Position numbers and translations under genes: made by a program
Notes under the pieces: generated by a model
Told to the model about the DNA's origin: nothing
Seen by the model: the letters and a program-made list of their open reading frames with translations, nothing else
Databases searched by the model: none
Part shown: piece after piece, positions 12,591 to 24,395 of the stretch
Position numbering within the stretch: position 1 is the stretch's first letter
Layout of the letters: the number at the start of each line of letters is the position of its first letter
Assembly: GCF_905220365.1 (NCBI RefSeq)
Contig: NC_061126.1
Location: 9,486,001 to 9,550,000 of the forward strand
DNA from: Vanessa cardui
Taxonomy: Eukaryota > Arthropoda > Insecta > Lepidoptera > Nymphalidae
Length of the DNA: 64,000 nt
Direction: 5' to 3'

Positions 12591-14174
12591 AAAACAATGT
12601 TCTAAAAGACATTTAGATAACTAAAGCACCAATGTTCGAACAGGAATTGTAAGTAGTCGAAGTTGCTTGTTTGAAAGACAAACTGTTGTACGAAGTGCGC
12701 ATACAAAAATTGGTTGATACTTTAAACGCACAAGACATCAACAGAATATTACAGAGAGTAGATTCTTAAAACCAGTGACGATATCAAAAATGGCGAGATA
12801 TAAACGATAAAATATGAACTATTTTCTAATCTCATATTTAAGGACTAAAATTGACAATCTTCCATATCAAGTACAAAAAAAATATTGAAAGATATAATCT
12901 GCGAGGTACCTCTTTTATTGAGACTGTAGTTTTACAGGTGACTGATAAATAATAATCCTCTAAAGTTGCGTCAAACTTCAACAATACTTTATAGAGTGGT
13001 ACATACTTGTAGTTTATTATCGTTGTATAAGCAACTCATATTATTTTATCGATTAAATTATCAGTTAAAGTTGACGATATATATATCTACCTATAGAACT
13101 TGAATACCTTAAATTAACTTCATAACTCTTTATCTATAAATATTAACTAAACTACCAATATATAAAAAAAGTAGTTTAATGGTTCATGGTAAATCTAATC
13201 GTGCTTGGCCCATATATGATCTTATTGCATATCATTACATAATAACTAGATATATAACTATTTTAACTTTTTTAAATATAAAGAAGAAATGTATAAACTG
13301 AAAGACAATAATTAAAAGTAATATTGAAAATATGCACATTGCACTTTTACTAACATATTTTATTATGTCACATTCATCGGCTGACGAAGACACATCGGTC
13401 CTTTAGCGTACAAAAGTCGTATTGTGGTATACAATATGTTATGATAGATGACCGCGAAGCCTATTCACAATTACACACCTTGTGTGCAACTGTATGCAAA
13501 ATATACGCAACGCAATGTGTAAGTGCAAATTGCGAAATCTCTTTATGTATCACAATAAAGAGAAGTGGATTCATCGAAAATCTGCTAGATCCGTAGCCCC
13601 GCGATTGCGTATTGAACAAAATCATCTGTCGGCTGAAAAAACACGTTATACGTGGAGTTTTATGATATAAATTTAACCCGTTAGTTATTAGTATGTACAT
13701 AATATATCTGAATTCGCAAAATATTCAAAAACAACTGTACTCAAAAACCTGCTTATCTAAAAAAGTTTTTAATTAAAATTGAAAATCATATTTTAAATTT
13801 TAATTATCAAACTTATACGTAATTCTAAAGATTGTTCAATTTTAATTAAATACGTTGTTATAAATTTCTTCATTATTACATTTTGTATTGATAATTTTTT
13901 TTATATATATAGTACTAGAATCTCATACATTTTTTTGTGTGTAATACATTTTATCTTTAGTTAAGCCTTTTTCTTAAATTTCATAGCAAAATAATAAGCT
14001 TTTTTCGAATTTGAATTAAAAAACACCGTTCAAATTAGGTACCTAAGTTCAATTAGTGTATTTTATTAAAAATTGTTTGTTTATTTGTGTACGTTAGGTA
14101 TATTTATTTACATTGTATTGTTTTTTATGAAAGGAACTAAAATATTTTTATGATTACAGTATTTATACAAGGCT
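12591..14174. other. AT-rich noncoding DNA
   Basis: No exon recognised. A less AT-rich segment at about 13370-13660 contains an 8-bp-arm hairpin (CTCTTTAT/ATAAAGAG, 13539-13562) and overlapping open frames on both strands without recognisable domains. It is not repeated in the window. Confidence 0.4.
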
Positions 14175-14214
14175 CTTACTTACTTACTACATACTTACTT
14201 ACTTGCTTACTACA
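14175..14214. repeat. (ACTT)n-type microsatellite, interrupted
   Basis: Repeated CTTA units (CTTACTTACTTACTACATAC then TTACTTACTTGCTTAC) form a short interrupted simple repeat. Confidence 0.75.
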
Positions 14215-14320
14215 TCCTAAGATGGACATCCGTAATAGAGGTTACCTCCAAAGATAAGCTATCCGAATATCATCAAGACTCACATTTGCCAATAATACAA
14301 TATCACACTTATAATATCTA

Positions 14321-14365
14321 CTTGGCGGTAAGGCTTTGTGCAAGCTCCTCTGGGTACTCTGTATC
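14321..14365 (+). mobile_element. Short fragment of the GGGCTTTGTGCAAGCCC repeat
   Basis: CTTGGCGGTAAGGCTTTGTG and CAAGCTCCTCTGGGTACTC match the head of the longer copies at 26468, 52671 and (reverse) 52356. Only about 45 bases remain recognisable. Confidence 0.55.
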
Positions 14366-16902
14366 TTGTGAAAAATCTCTTACCTTACGATATAAATGTC
14401 CCCTAAATCTTTGTTTTTCTCTACTAATAAATATAGAGACTAAAACTAAACTAAATATTTTTAGTGATGAGCTAGGATTCTTTTTAAGTATATAGCTACC
14501 ACTAGTCTAATCAATTTTAGGTGAAATTACACCATAATCACAAAAATCACGCGTTACAGAAGTTAAATTGACATATGCGCAACCTTCAACGGAACATGAC
14601 TTTCATAAAGTCAACCAGATGACTTCCAAATAACTTGCTCGTAATTTTCCTAAATATCTGATCTGCGAACCACAGACATTAGTTTCCTAAGCGCTGACCG
14701 CTCTAACCATAGTGTTTATGTGTAATAAAGGCAATTTTTACTGCAATTTTTCATGCCATCCGGTATTTAAAAAACAGATGCAAATATGCATTCAATCGTA
14801 AAAATAGAGCTAAAAGTAATGGCGTGCTATAATAATTATGTAAAGGATTTTAAACACTTTTATTAGTTTAAAAGGTTCCTTCTTTTTGCAGTAGGTTTAA
14901 CAGTTGTATACTAAAAAATTGTGCTAGCTGTTTTTAATAAACTGGGAATTCTGAGCACTATGACTGTATTAAAATGAATTAATTATATTTATCTGCTTAG
15001 TTAAAAAATATCATCATGGATTACCACGCGTTGAAGTCTTTTCTTAGCATTAGCTTCTTAATGTAAAAAAATCTTTAATTTGATTTTAATATCGAAACAA
15101 AAATGCATTGGGTTTTAAAAATCGTAAAACTTTTAATCTTAATCACATATTAAATTATATATATTGTATTTAAAAAAAGTATGAACAACTATCAGAGCAA
15201 CTTACTGGTAACAGCGAGAAAGCACATAAGGTACAATCCTTTCCATCCGTGGGAACCGCAGCAGATGCGTTTCTAGTAGAGATGCCTTTTTTCTAAATCC
15301 TTTAAATACAACTGCCATAGTTTGAAATAAACCGGGACATTCTACTTAATTTTGAATCACCCAAATTTGAAATACAAACATTTCATCTAAATTATTCCCC
15401 GAAAATGGTTTTAATTTGTAGATTTAATATAATAAGCGCACTGATTTTATTACAATGATATAATTACAAATAAAATATTGCTTACAAAAAGCTTAATATA
15501 AAATTACATTTATTATATAATTTGGACTATTTAAATAACTAAGGTAATCAATATCACAAACATAACTTATCCGTGATATTCGTACATAATGGCTACCGTC
15601 TATTGAATTGAACAAGCAATAGAATTAGAAAACAGGAAACTACAAACTGCAATCGTTATTCATTTCGATACTAGTAATAGTAAAAACATAAACTTTAAAA
15701 GGTACTTCGATATGACACATCCGGTTAACCGATACTTGTGTGATTCCAGAAATTATGGTTTTCGCAAGTTTTTTTTTTAACGTTTATATAATTGGTTAAA
15801 ATCGGGTATTCAGACATATGACGTGGGAATATTTAGCTTTAGTAATACAATCAAACGGAAACCGTATTCAGGCTGTTAGTAGCAGGTTCGATCACAACCT
15901 TTGCACTATAGTCCTTATCTTCGGCGGCTGGAAAAAGTGGCAATTTTAACCCACCTAATCTCTTCTTGCAATAGTTACATACAAACATTTGTGAAGAAAT
16001 TAGGTACGAGTATATTACTTACGACATAAAGGTAAACGATAAAAACTCTTTGAAGCTTAAAAAAATTATCTCTTTAGCTAAAGAGATCAAAGATTTCCGA
16101 GAGAAAGTCGACCGCTGGCGGTTTTTTGAAAGAGAACAAATACTTTTACCTGTTACGTAAAATAGAGCAGAACTTAATAGAAAAAAACACAAGTGTTGCT
16201 GTACACAATGTTGTCTCCGTAAACTGTTAATTTCAAAGGGTAACTAGCGCTCTATTTATGGCCCTCTTTTGTCTCGAAGAATAAAAGTTATACTGAAAGT
16301 AACAAAGGTCATTTATATGTTTGTACATTTCTTATCGTTGAAGTGATAGTGGATAAAAGAATTCAAAAGTCTTTCTTTCTAAGTATATTACTACAAACCG
16401 TTATTGTTGATATTCATTGAAACGGTTTCATAAAATCTGTAACTAATAAAGTTAAAAGAAGCTTATCGATATATAAAACAATATTAACAATAGTCGTCGT
16501 TATGAACTCTGCTCCAGAAGTAAAACAAATATAATTAAGAAAAAGAAAACGGTCTCATTAAATGGGACTGTTTAATGGGATCAATATAATAGAAATTAAG
16601 TAATAAATAATATTATTTCGTAATTTAATTTCATATTAATATTTTCTACGTCGATTCATGACGGAGTTCTAAGATAACAAACATAAAGTAATACCTAGGA
16701 ACTAATAAAAATACAAGCGAATTGAATCTTATTTCATTTTTGGAATTACTTATAAATATTCTTACAAACGTTCTATTTTTTTGCAACATACAATGATTTC
16801 TGGTTTATGCTAGCCTTGGAAGTATTGTAGCTTATTATTTAGTCCTACTCTTCAATAGGGAAGAAGGTATTGCAGAAAATACTTAATAGGAGTACTGCGT
16901 TT
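14366..16902. other. AT-rich noncoding DNA
   Basis: No exon recognised. A 20-bp perfect palindrome ATCTCTTTAGCTAAAGAGAT lies at 16068-16087. The phrase GTGGGAACCGCAGCAGATGC at about 15249 resembles GTGGGAGACCGCCGCAGGTG at about 18189, which hints at an old shared repeat. GGTTCGATCAC at about 15887 resembles a tRNA B box, without a matching A box. Confidence 0.4.
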
Positions 16903-17060
16903 GTAGGCTTTGTGCAAGCCCGTCTGAATAGGTACATCGGTACTGTTGTGTTCCAGTATGAAAGGTGGATAAGCCGACAGCCACAAAGGATCTTAACTCC
17001 AAAGGTTGGTTGAGCATTGGCATTAGGAATGGTAAATAAGGAATGGTTCATATTTCTTAC
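16903..17060 (+). mobile_element. Diverged copy of the GGGCTTTGTGCAAGCCC repeat
   Basis: GGCTTTGTGCAAGCCCGTCT, TACTGTTGTGTTCCAG and CCAAAGGTTGGT..GGCATT.GGAATGGT follow the same order as in the copies at 26468-26654 and 52671-52862, with an internal deletion after GTCTGAATAGGTAC. The minus-strand open frame over it (16845-17051) is an artefact of the repeat. Confidence 0.65.
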
Positions 17061-19657
17061 AAATCTTATGTTTATTTAGCATGTCATGTAGATCGTTGAT
17101 CGTCAAATAACTATGTTATAAAAAAGAAGATTTTTAAATCTGTAATCTATAATCTCTTATATCTTAAAAGCTTATACGAAACCACACAGGGCTTTTAACA
17201 GAAATTACTTACGAAATATAATAAAATTCACAATTGTGGTTTCGAAAATTTACAAAAAATAACACAAACAAAAAAGACAAATCTGTGTTTCATACAATGC
17301 ATAAAATTAATTTTACCCACCTTCACTACCAGCCCTTAGGGATTTCCGGTGAAATCTCAAAAAACTAATTCAAACAAACACATGACAAGGATGAGGGCAG
17401 ATGGCGCCTCGGATGTGGACGGAAATCGAAAGGGATTTTTTTCAAATTTAATCGAAAGCAAAAAACCCATGGGAATACTTTTTTTTGAGAAGTGAAAGCA
17501 TACAAGGTTCGTTTTTTTACTTGATTTGTTTCTGATTTAAAATATCCCTTAATTAAAAATTATGATATACCTAATAGTAATAACATATGCTTTAGTTAAA
17601 GAATACGAACTACGCAATTATGTATTCATGAAAAATAACCTATTTTTAAGTTAATAAAATGTAACAAAAATACTTTTTTATATTGTTGATTTTTGATAAA
17701 GAATTATATTCTTTTTACTACTTATTTTTAACAACGAGTTTATATGAACGTATATACCAAATTATGTTATATTTAAATAAATGTACCAATATTAACATCA
17801 ACTGTTAGTAAATTAACAAATTATATAAACATAGTTAAAAATAGAAGTACCACACGGCATCCAACACGTTTTACTATTACATATAGATATTACTGTAATA
17901 CACTGTAACGCGTGCAATATAGAAATAACATTGATGTTAACATGCGCTCGAATGTAATCATGCAAAATTCGTATTTATGGCACTCAGAATAAAGCTTATA
18001 ATCAATTGTATTTGAAATAATATGGTTATTGGTCTAATGTACAGGTAGTAAACAGACAAAGATTAACTTAAACTGAAATGGATGTAGGTAAAACATCTTT
18101 ACACCTATTCGTATAGGGTTTATTTTGGCAGTGATGTATCATAGTATAGAAACTCAGAGTGTTGTACTGTACAAGTAGTTCACTAGCGTGGGAGACCGCC
18201 GCAGGTGCGGTGATATAAAACAAGCGTTTCCTACAAAGCCTGCAGATGTACTTCCCATAGATGCCTAACAGTTACGACTGTTTATTACTCTGTATTAATC
18301 AGCAGAAAAAACCTCTGAAGTAGTTTTAACTACAGTTGGTAATGGATGGAATCGTTAAGTATATTATGTTTTAAACAGGCATTGATCTGTTCGTATTAAA
18401 TTTAAATTTTGCACGCTGTTACAGTTAATACACTTACATATAAATATACTGTTCTTTCTTTAAAGTGATGTTAAATATATGTATTTTACTCGATTTTATC
18501 GGTTCAATGATTTTATGAATTATGTCATGTTAAGACAGTCGTATATTTGTATTGCTATATACGTTTATTTTTATATTCTTATAAAAGTTTCTTTACTAAA
18601 ACTCAAAATAATATTTTAACTAGATTTATTGGCACGCTTCGTTATAAATATCTAGGCGGGTCGTGATCAAATATTATTACATATTTAAAATAAAATTAAG
18701 TGTAGAAATACTTTTATATGTTTATTTTCAACTCATCCAGTTAAATTTTTTAAAAAATAATTGTATTGCATGATTAGTTAGCATAATAGTAATTAAAAAA
18801 TAAAAAATATATGTTTTAAAAAGTAAGTGAAGAAAAACGGAGTGCGTTGAACTCTTTTCCACATAAATTAGTTTCACTAATGATATTATGAGTCATCTTA
18901 CTTACATTGTAAATATTATAAAAAGAAATCATTTCGTTCAACTGAGCTTTTTCTTGTAAGAGGTTTCATCGAACGTGAACATTTGAACGATACACGTTCA
19001 AATTTTGTAGTCTAACAAATAATAATTGCCGACTCCAATTAGGTACTCGTTACTTTATTTCGTCGTAGCACGCCTTAGGATTATATATTTTAATAATTGC
19101 TCGCGGGTAAAATATGTACTAAAATTCGTAAATTTAAAAATTATGACAGCCAATTTATTTAACAAACGAATCATTTTGTACGGTAAAGGATGATATCGTG
19201 TGAAAGAAGCATGTCTTCGAAGAAGTTCTGGCTTGTAATTTGTGCATTTCGTAATTCCCGGTAAAGCTACACGAGGGCGTGAACATCCAAATTCTCCTAT
19301 TCGACGTACATGCATTTAAAATGAAGATAATTATGAAAACGCATTATTAGCTGCGTGTGATTTATGATTTTAGCCGGGTAGAAATTTCGCCTTATTATTT
19401 TACATTAAATTTGTAGAACTTAAAGTTAATAATGTCTACTTAATAATGGTATATATATATATCGTACCCGTTATATATATATCGTCGTTACAGCATTTCT
19501 AAACTGGCATAGTAGTATTTTTACCATTATGTAATACTAACTATTTACGTTGAAACAAAATAAAAAAATGGTTAAACATATATCAAAATATAATATATGT
19601 GTATGTCGTAGGCAACTAACTTTATTAGCCATACAACTAAACGCCAAGCTACTAACC
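17061..19657. other. AT-rich noncoding DNA
   Basis: No exon or repeat recognised with confidence. Two less AT-rich stretches, at about 17315-17440 and 19170-19310, are not repeated in the window. The second lies in a minus-strand frame of 86 codons (19055-19315) with no recognisable domain. TA-rich simple repeats occur at about 19450-19490. Confidence 0.45.
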
Positions 19658-19880
19658 GGCGCTGTTCAACCATCGGCCAGAATGACACGAAGTTTACTTG
19701 CTTCAGACAATTCCTCTTGAAGACTTTAGGAAACTTAAACCAAATCTTGTTTTTGCTGCGGTGGCGCTAATACGTAAATATAAAAAGTAGTTACGATGTT
19801 GAAACTATCTATATAAATATATTTATTTACATGAGTATTCTATTAGTTGGCGGGTGTCATTCTGGCCACTGAACAGCGCC
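19658..19880. mobile_element. MITE-like element, 223 bp, about 27-bp terminal inverted repeats
   Basis: The left end, starting GGCGCTGTTCAACCATCGGC and running to 19688, is the inverted counterpart of the right end 19854-19880. The two arms match throughout apart from a four-base insertion and two neighbouring substitutions. The interior is AT-rich with no coding potential. The size, absence of an ORF and precise terminal arms fit a non-autonomous DNA transposon. I could not identify an unambiguous target-site duplication. Confidence 0.7.
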
Positions 19881-19900
19881 CTTTAATAACTTTATTATAT

Positions 19901-19934
19901 ATAAACGGCCTAGACACTTGTCTAGGCCGTTTAT
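19901..19934. repeat. Near-perfect 34-bp palindrome
   Basis: A 16-bp arm, ATAAACGGCCTAGACA, is followed by two bases and its exact reverse complement. It begins 21 bp after the MITE ends. An RNA or single strand would form a stable hairpin; on the plus strand the stem is followed by AAAA, not by a T-run. Confidence 0.85.
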
Positions 19935-20799
19935 AAAATGACTAATTTAACCAATTGGCTGCGACGTATAAATTTTTAAAAGTACTAAGTTACTTCAACC
20001 AGAAACTTAATTAAAGGTAATACAGTTTAATATGCGCATAATGGATAACAGACGGCTCATTAAACCACACATATCATTATAAATAAAAGGAAAGTTAAAT
20101 CTGTTCCACCATATGTACACCTGTATAATCTTTTTTTTCATAGGCAATGAAAAAATTCGATATCACAAGGTGCAAAAGTCTAATACAAAGATCATCTCAA
20201 TTCAAGTGCAGACATAAGACATTTGAAAAAGGTACTAATTAATTTTCAATTAAACAATACAAGAAGTAAAATAAATATAGTTCTCATTTTTTTTTTGTTT
20301 TTTAGAATTAAGGTTCTTCATTTTTCTGTTATACGTTATTTTCTTCAAACGATTCATTATATTTTGACTTATGTCTGCATTGTTTCTATTAACATCCCGC
20401 GCCTCCAGCAATCCTTTTCGTCCCAAAACAAAGAAAATCAATATCCTATAATAACGATCAAAATTATGGCCTTAGTAACACATTCTCGATCAGCTGCCTC
20501 TTCGGGGCCTTGTTACAGATATAGTCAAGTTTAAAAAGCAATATCGAAAATAAACTTTATCATTTTACAGATAAATATCATTATTGCTTTTATTCGTTTT
20601 ATAAAATTTATCAACATAAATATATCATTTTATTAATATATCGTCAATAACGAATGTCCTAAACAAAGATTGATAATATTATTTCTGATAGATAGTTCGA
20701 AACAGGTGCTACGCTCATTATAAATGAGGACTGAATTGAAAAGAAGAATATATCATTATTAAGTCATTATTTTAAAGACACAAACTTTATATTATACCG
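19935..20799. other. AT-rich noncoding DNA
   Basis: No repeat or exon recognised. The open frame 20223-20534 is AT-rich and has no recognisable motif. Confidence 0.4.
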
Positions 20800-20947
20800 T
20801 ATTTTAAATGTTGAAAAAGAGTAACTACTGGCTATCTCGTCGGTTCTTCTGGGAAGAATCTACTTTCCGGACCAGTGGTAACTTCACTTTATATAATTCA
20901 AAAGTGCTTGTAAAAGTCTACTTGAATAAAGTATATTTTGATTGATT
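20800..20947 (+). mobile_element. Jockey-like LINE 3' untranslated end
   Basis: TGTTGAAAAAGAGTAACTAC, then CGGTTCTTCTGGGAAGAATC, CTTTCCGGACCAGTGGTA and the tail AATAAAGTATATTTTGATTG match the end of the LINE at 39660-40195 and the reverse copy at 42570-42748. It is truncated at its 5' side. The tail runs into GATTGATTGATT, a short simple repeat at the insertion junction. Confidence 0.75.
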
Positions 20948-21879
20948 GATTGTTACACGAAGTAATCACATTTTAGACGTGTATTTATTTTTAAGAAACA
21001 TTTATTTTGTCATGTCAATAATATTCAAAACTTTAAACGAAATATATTATGATATAATGATAAAGTATAACCACTATCAGTCCCATAAACATAAATCAAT
21101 TAATGACAATATTTCTCTTCGCTTTATTACTACAATATTACGGCAGACTCGAGTTGATTACACGGAAATCATGTAATTATGCACATGGACCACTTATATA
21201 GGCAATGTTCGCACGAATATAAAAATAATTAAATACGTACGTACAAGTCACGTAATTAACATTTTTAGAGTTAGAGGCAATTTCCCCACGATAGTTGATC
21301 GAAAACAATGGCGTTCTCACATGATAACTGTCATGATCAGACTTATCAGACCGCATTACTAATATTGTAACAATTTTGAGATCTTATGGCGGGAGATTTT
21401 AATTTTTAATCAGTGACGCAGATACAAATGAAAGTCAAGACAAAGTTGAAATGTGTTGTCCTGTAATCAATAATAGATACGTTTCTTTTTTTTTTAATCC
21501 TATACAAAGTATCAGCAACTAGTAAAACTTCTGTAATTTATGTTTTAATACACATGATACTGATATGTTTTATTGATTTCCGAACTTATCCTCTGCTGAT
21601 GTTTAAATAAATTTATTATATTTAATAAATTATTGATGAATTTATAAAACGCTTTGTAAATAAAATAATGAAACATACAATTAATTTAAATGAAAGCTGT
21701 CAATCAATCTGTGCGATAATCTTAAAAATATTTTAAAGTTTATTATTTTAAATTTAAACGTAAGTTAATGGGTATTGGTAAGAAAAATTATGAGACAGTT
21801 TTTTATAAGATTGTATCAGATTTTAAAAGAAAAAACAATAAAAATGATCTTATATAATAAGTAGTAACGTGGTATCATA
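20948..21879. other. AT-rich noncoding DNA
   Basis: Nothing recognised. The open frame 20946-21176 lacks protein motifs. Confidence 0.4.
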
Positions 21880-22060
21880 ATACCAAACCGGCGACAACGT
21901 AACCGCGTAATGGCGGCGCGCAATCTTCCGTGATAGTGAACTTGAGTTTTTTCGCGGCGCACGCGCACCGTTAGCTTGAGCTACATTCCGCGGTTGTCTT
22001 CTACAGCCGCTTGGTGGCACCACAGCTTACGTACCACAACTTAATATCATACTTCCTGCC
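21880..22060. promoter_or_regulatory. GC/CpG-rich patch A, candidate enhancer or promoter
   Basis: The stretch contains AATGGCGGCGCGC, CGCGGCGCACGCGCACCG and TTCCGCGGTTG amid AT-rich flanks. ATGGCGGC at 21909-21916 matches the YY1/Pleiohomeotic core. It is not a copy of any repeat in the window. Together with patch B it forms an 800-bp zone of unusual composition. Function is inferred from composition only. Confidence 0.4.
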
Positions 22061-22424
22061 GTAATAAATCTTTAATATTAATATAATAACATAATGAGAA
22101 GGCGATTTCCGGGCACTAAATATATTAGTTTAATTGAAATTCTAAATTATACAATAAAATCGTTTCTAACATTATCACTAAGTTCTGATAAATTTATCTT
22201 CTGTACTGCGTTATAAATATCATCAGTTAGTTACTAATAGTATTTTATGTCAAATTATTTTGGAGTAATTTGAAGCACTAAATAACTACCAAGAAAAACC
22301 GTTTCACATTAAACGAAATTATAATCTATATATGTACAAAATCTGTTATGTTGCTTATAAAACAGAAAAAAAAACTGAATGTTGACGGAAAATAACAACC
22401 TCTCTAATGTCAGATCTAAGCTTT

Positions 22425-22665
22425 GAAGGCTGAGCGCGCTGGGTCAACGACCATTGCCAATGTCAGCCATCTTGAGTTCCGCAGTCGCTTACGTTCTTCA
22501 CGTAAGAGGCTGTAATGCTATGTTAGTGTGAGTTAATGTTCGTTTTTCTATGTCAACCCTATCTGTGTGCGTGAAGTGAACGTGCTCACGCATTCATTGC
22601 GGCTCTGTTTGTGTGCGTAGCTAATACGTCTTGTGGTATTAGAACAGTACTAGATGGCGGTTCTA
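22425..22665. promoter_or_regulatory. GC-rich patch B with two YY1/Pho-type motifs
   Basis: GCCATCTTG (22466-22474, reverse complement CAAGATGGC) and GATGGCGG (22653-22660) both fit the YY1/Pleiohomeotic consensus. Two short inverted repeats lie in it, CTTACGT/ACGTAAG (22488-22506) and TGCGTGA/TCACGCA (about 22568-22592). No coding frame and no repeat match. A regulatory element is plausible. Confidence 0.4.
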
Positions 22666-23585
22666 TCGATGGTTATTGCAATTTTATAACGATTTTCTGT
22701 TGTTCAGACATTTTGTTATATCTTCTTATTAAAAAATGATTAGTGGCACGTCACGATGAGACTTATGTATTGCTTGTAATAAACGTTATAAGCGTTTAAT
22801 TTGATTAATATCACGTACTCGTGATTTCAAAGTCGCTCATTACATTTTATTTACGTCAGACTATAAGTAGAGAATAACAGTTTTATTAATAGTACTCTAT
22901 CAAAATATATACCTACGCAAAGTTGTCATCTTAAGGAGAAATTTTCCCGCGGTCCGAAACCCATAGAAGTTTGAGCATAGGTACTTAGATATTCATCGCT
23001 TAAATTACGAGTCATAACAATAAATTTTTTTACACTTCACGCTGAGATTAACGTAGAGGCACTTCAGTTTTAAAACGTTTTTTAAGTAAAAAGAGTTGTT
23101 ATTTAATGTTGTAAGTGCTTTGAAATTGCGTTGTACAATGTAATATTAAATAATATAAAAAATATAACAAATTTTATATCAATGGAATATAAACAACTTC
23201 ATCATCCTTTCATACATCTTGTATTAATTTAATAACGGTAACATTTTTAGTTGGAATATGATAATAATTTGTCCGTATAACATAAATCTTATTAAAACTC
23301 AGTACTACATTTTTATCTAAATATATATATACACATCTTTTTGAACTTTTAGTGAACTTTTATTATTATTGTTATTTATTGAAATGAACAACAAAATAAT
23401 TTGTGATATACTATATAAAATAGAAATAAAGTAAGAAAATGCTTTATTTTTTCCATTTTATATATAATTGTATATTATAAATAAAGTAGTAAAATTATCT
23501 ACTCTAAACGAATAATAAGGGAATCGATTTTATTATAATAGATAAATAATAATAATGTATGTTATTTTATTTTATTAAGATCCCA
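22666..23585. other. AT-rich noncoding DNA
   Basis: Nothing recognised apart from runs of A/T. Confidence 0.4.
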
Positions 23586-23740
23586 ACATAAATTGATGGC
23601 AAGGAATTACTATAGAGTTATTTGCCAATTATTCTCAATAGAATGTACATTCCAAGCCAGTCGTAGCTCCTAATTTAATACATTAACATGACGACAAAAG
23701 TGCTTTTCTCTTAGAAATATTATAAGCTTTAAATACGAAT
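23586..23740 (+). mobile_element. Diverged jockey-like LINE 3' end
   Basis: CAAGGAATTACTATAGAG, then TTCTCAATAGAATGTACATT and ATGACGACAAAAGTGCTTTT, keep the order of the 3' end seen at 40070-40190. Strongly diverged. Confidence 0.45.
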
Positions 23741-24307
23741 CCTTATTAAATCGACTACACAAAATTTACCGTATAAATTATCATAAATAAGAATTTTATA
23801 AACACAAATGAACCAAATTTGTATGGATTTATTTCGTCTAGCTTGATTGAAATTTACTCTAAATATACATTATATCTACCACAGGCGAAGACAAGGAAAA
23901 TTTTGTCAATCACGTTTGCATCGTATAATTTGATTAAAAGTATATTGTTTTGCATGTACATGTAAAATGCATGCTTTTTCAAATGAGATGAAAAACTAGT
24001 CGTGGCCTCGGTTCTAGGGACCTTCGCCAAAATGGTACTGCAGTACGATAACCCGAACCAATTGTTCTGTTCGAATCATTCGATCGAATTCATGACTTCC
24101 GCGTCATGGAGATCGTAATTTAATAATTAAAATTTATGATACATGTAAATTTATGACGATCAAACGTAATGTAATTGGAGAGATTTATCGTTCAGTTTGC
24201 GAATAAATAAAAGTCACGTAAAGTCGTGTTAATTTAAATATGTCTGGTATTATTAAATAAGAATACAATTTTAAAATAAAATTTAAGATTCTTGTCGTTC
24301 GAAATGG

Positions 24308-24395
24308 GTTAGGGTAAGGCTACCTGATGGTAAGTAATCACCATGGCTCATAGACAATGACGCTGTTAGAAATATTAAACATTCTTTACACGACG
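24308..24395 (-). mobile_element. Fragment of the GGGCTTTGTGCAAGCCC repeat (3' portion)
   Basis: TACCTGATGGTAAGTAATCA, CATAGACAATGACGCTG and AGAAATATTAAACATTCTTT match the left part of the reverse-oriented copy at 52060-52356 (ATGGTAAGTGGTCACC, CATAGACAATGACGCTGTAA). Confidence 0.65.

Noticed and set aside
14175..14214. CRISPR-like or regulated tandem array
   Set aside because: It is a simple interrupted tetranucleotide microsatellite.
19901..19934. Rho-independent terminator
   Set aside because: The host is a eukaryote, and the palindrome is not followed by a T-run on the plus strand.
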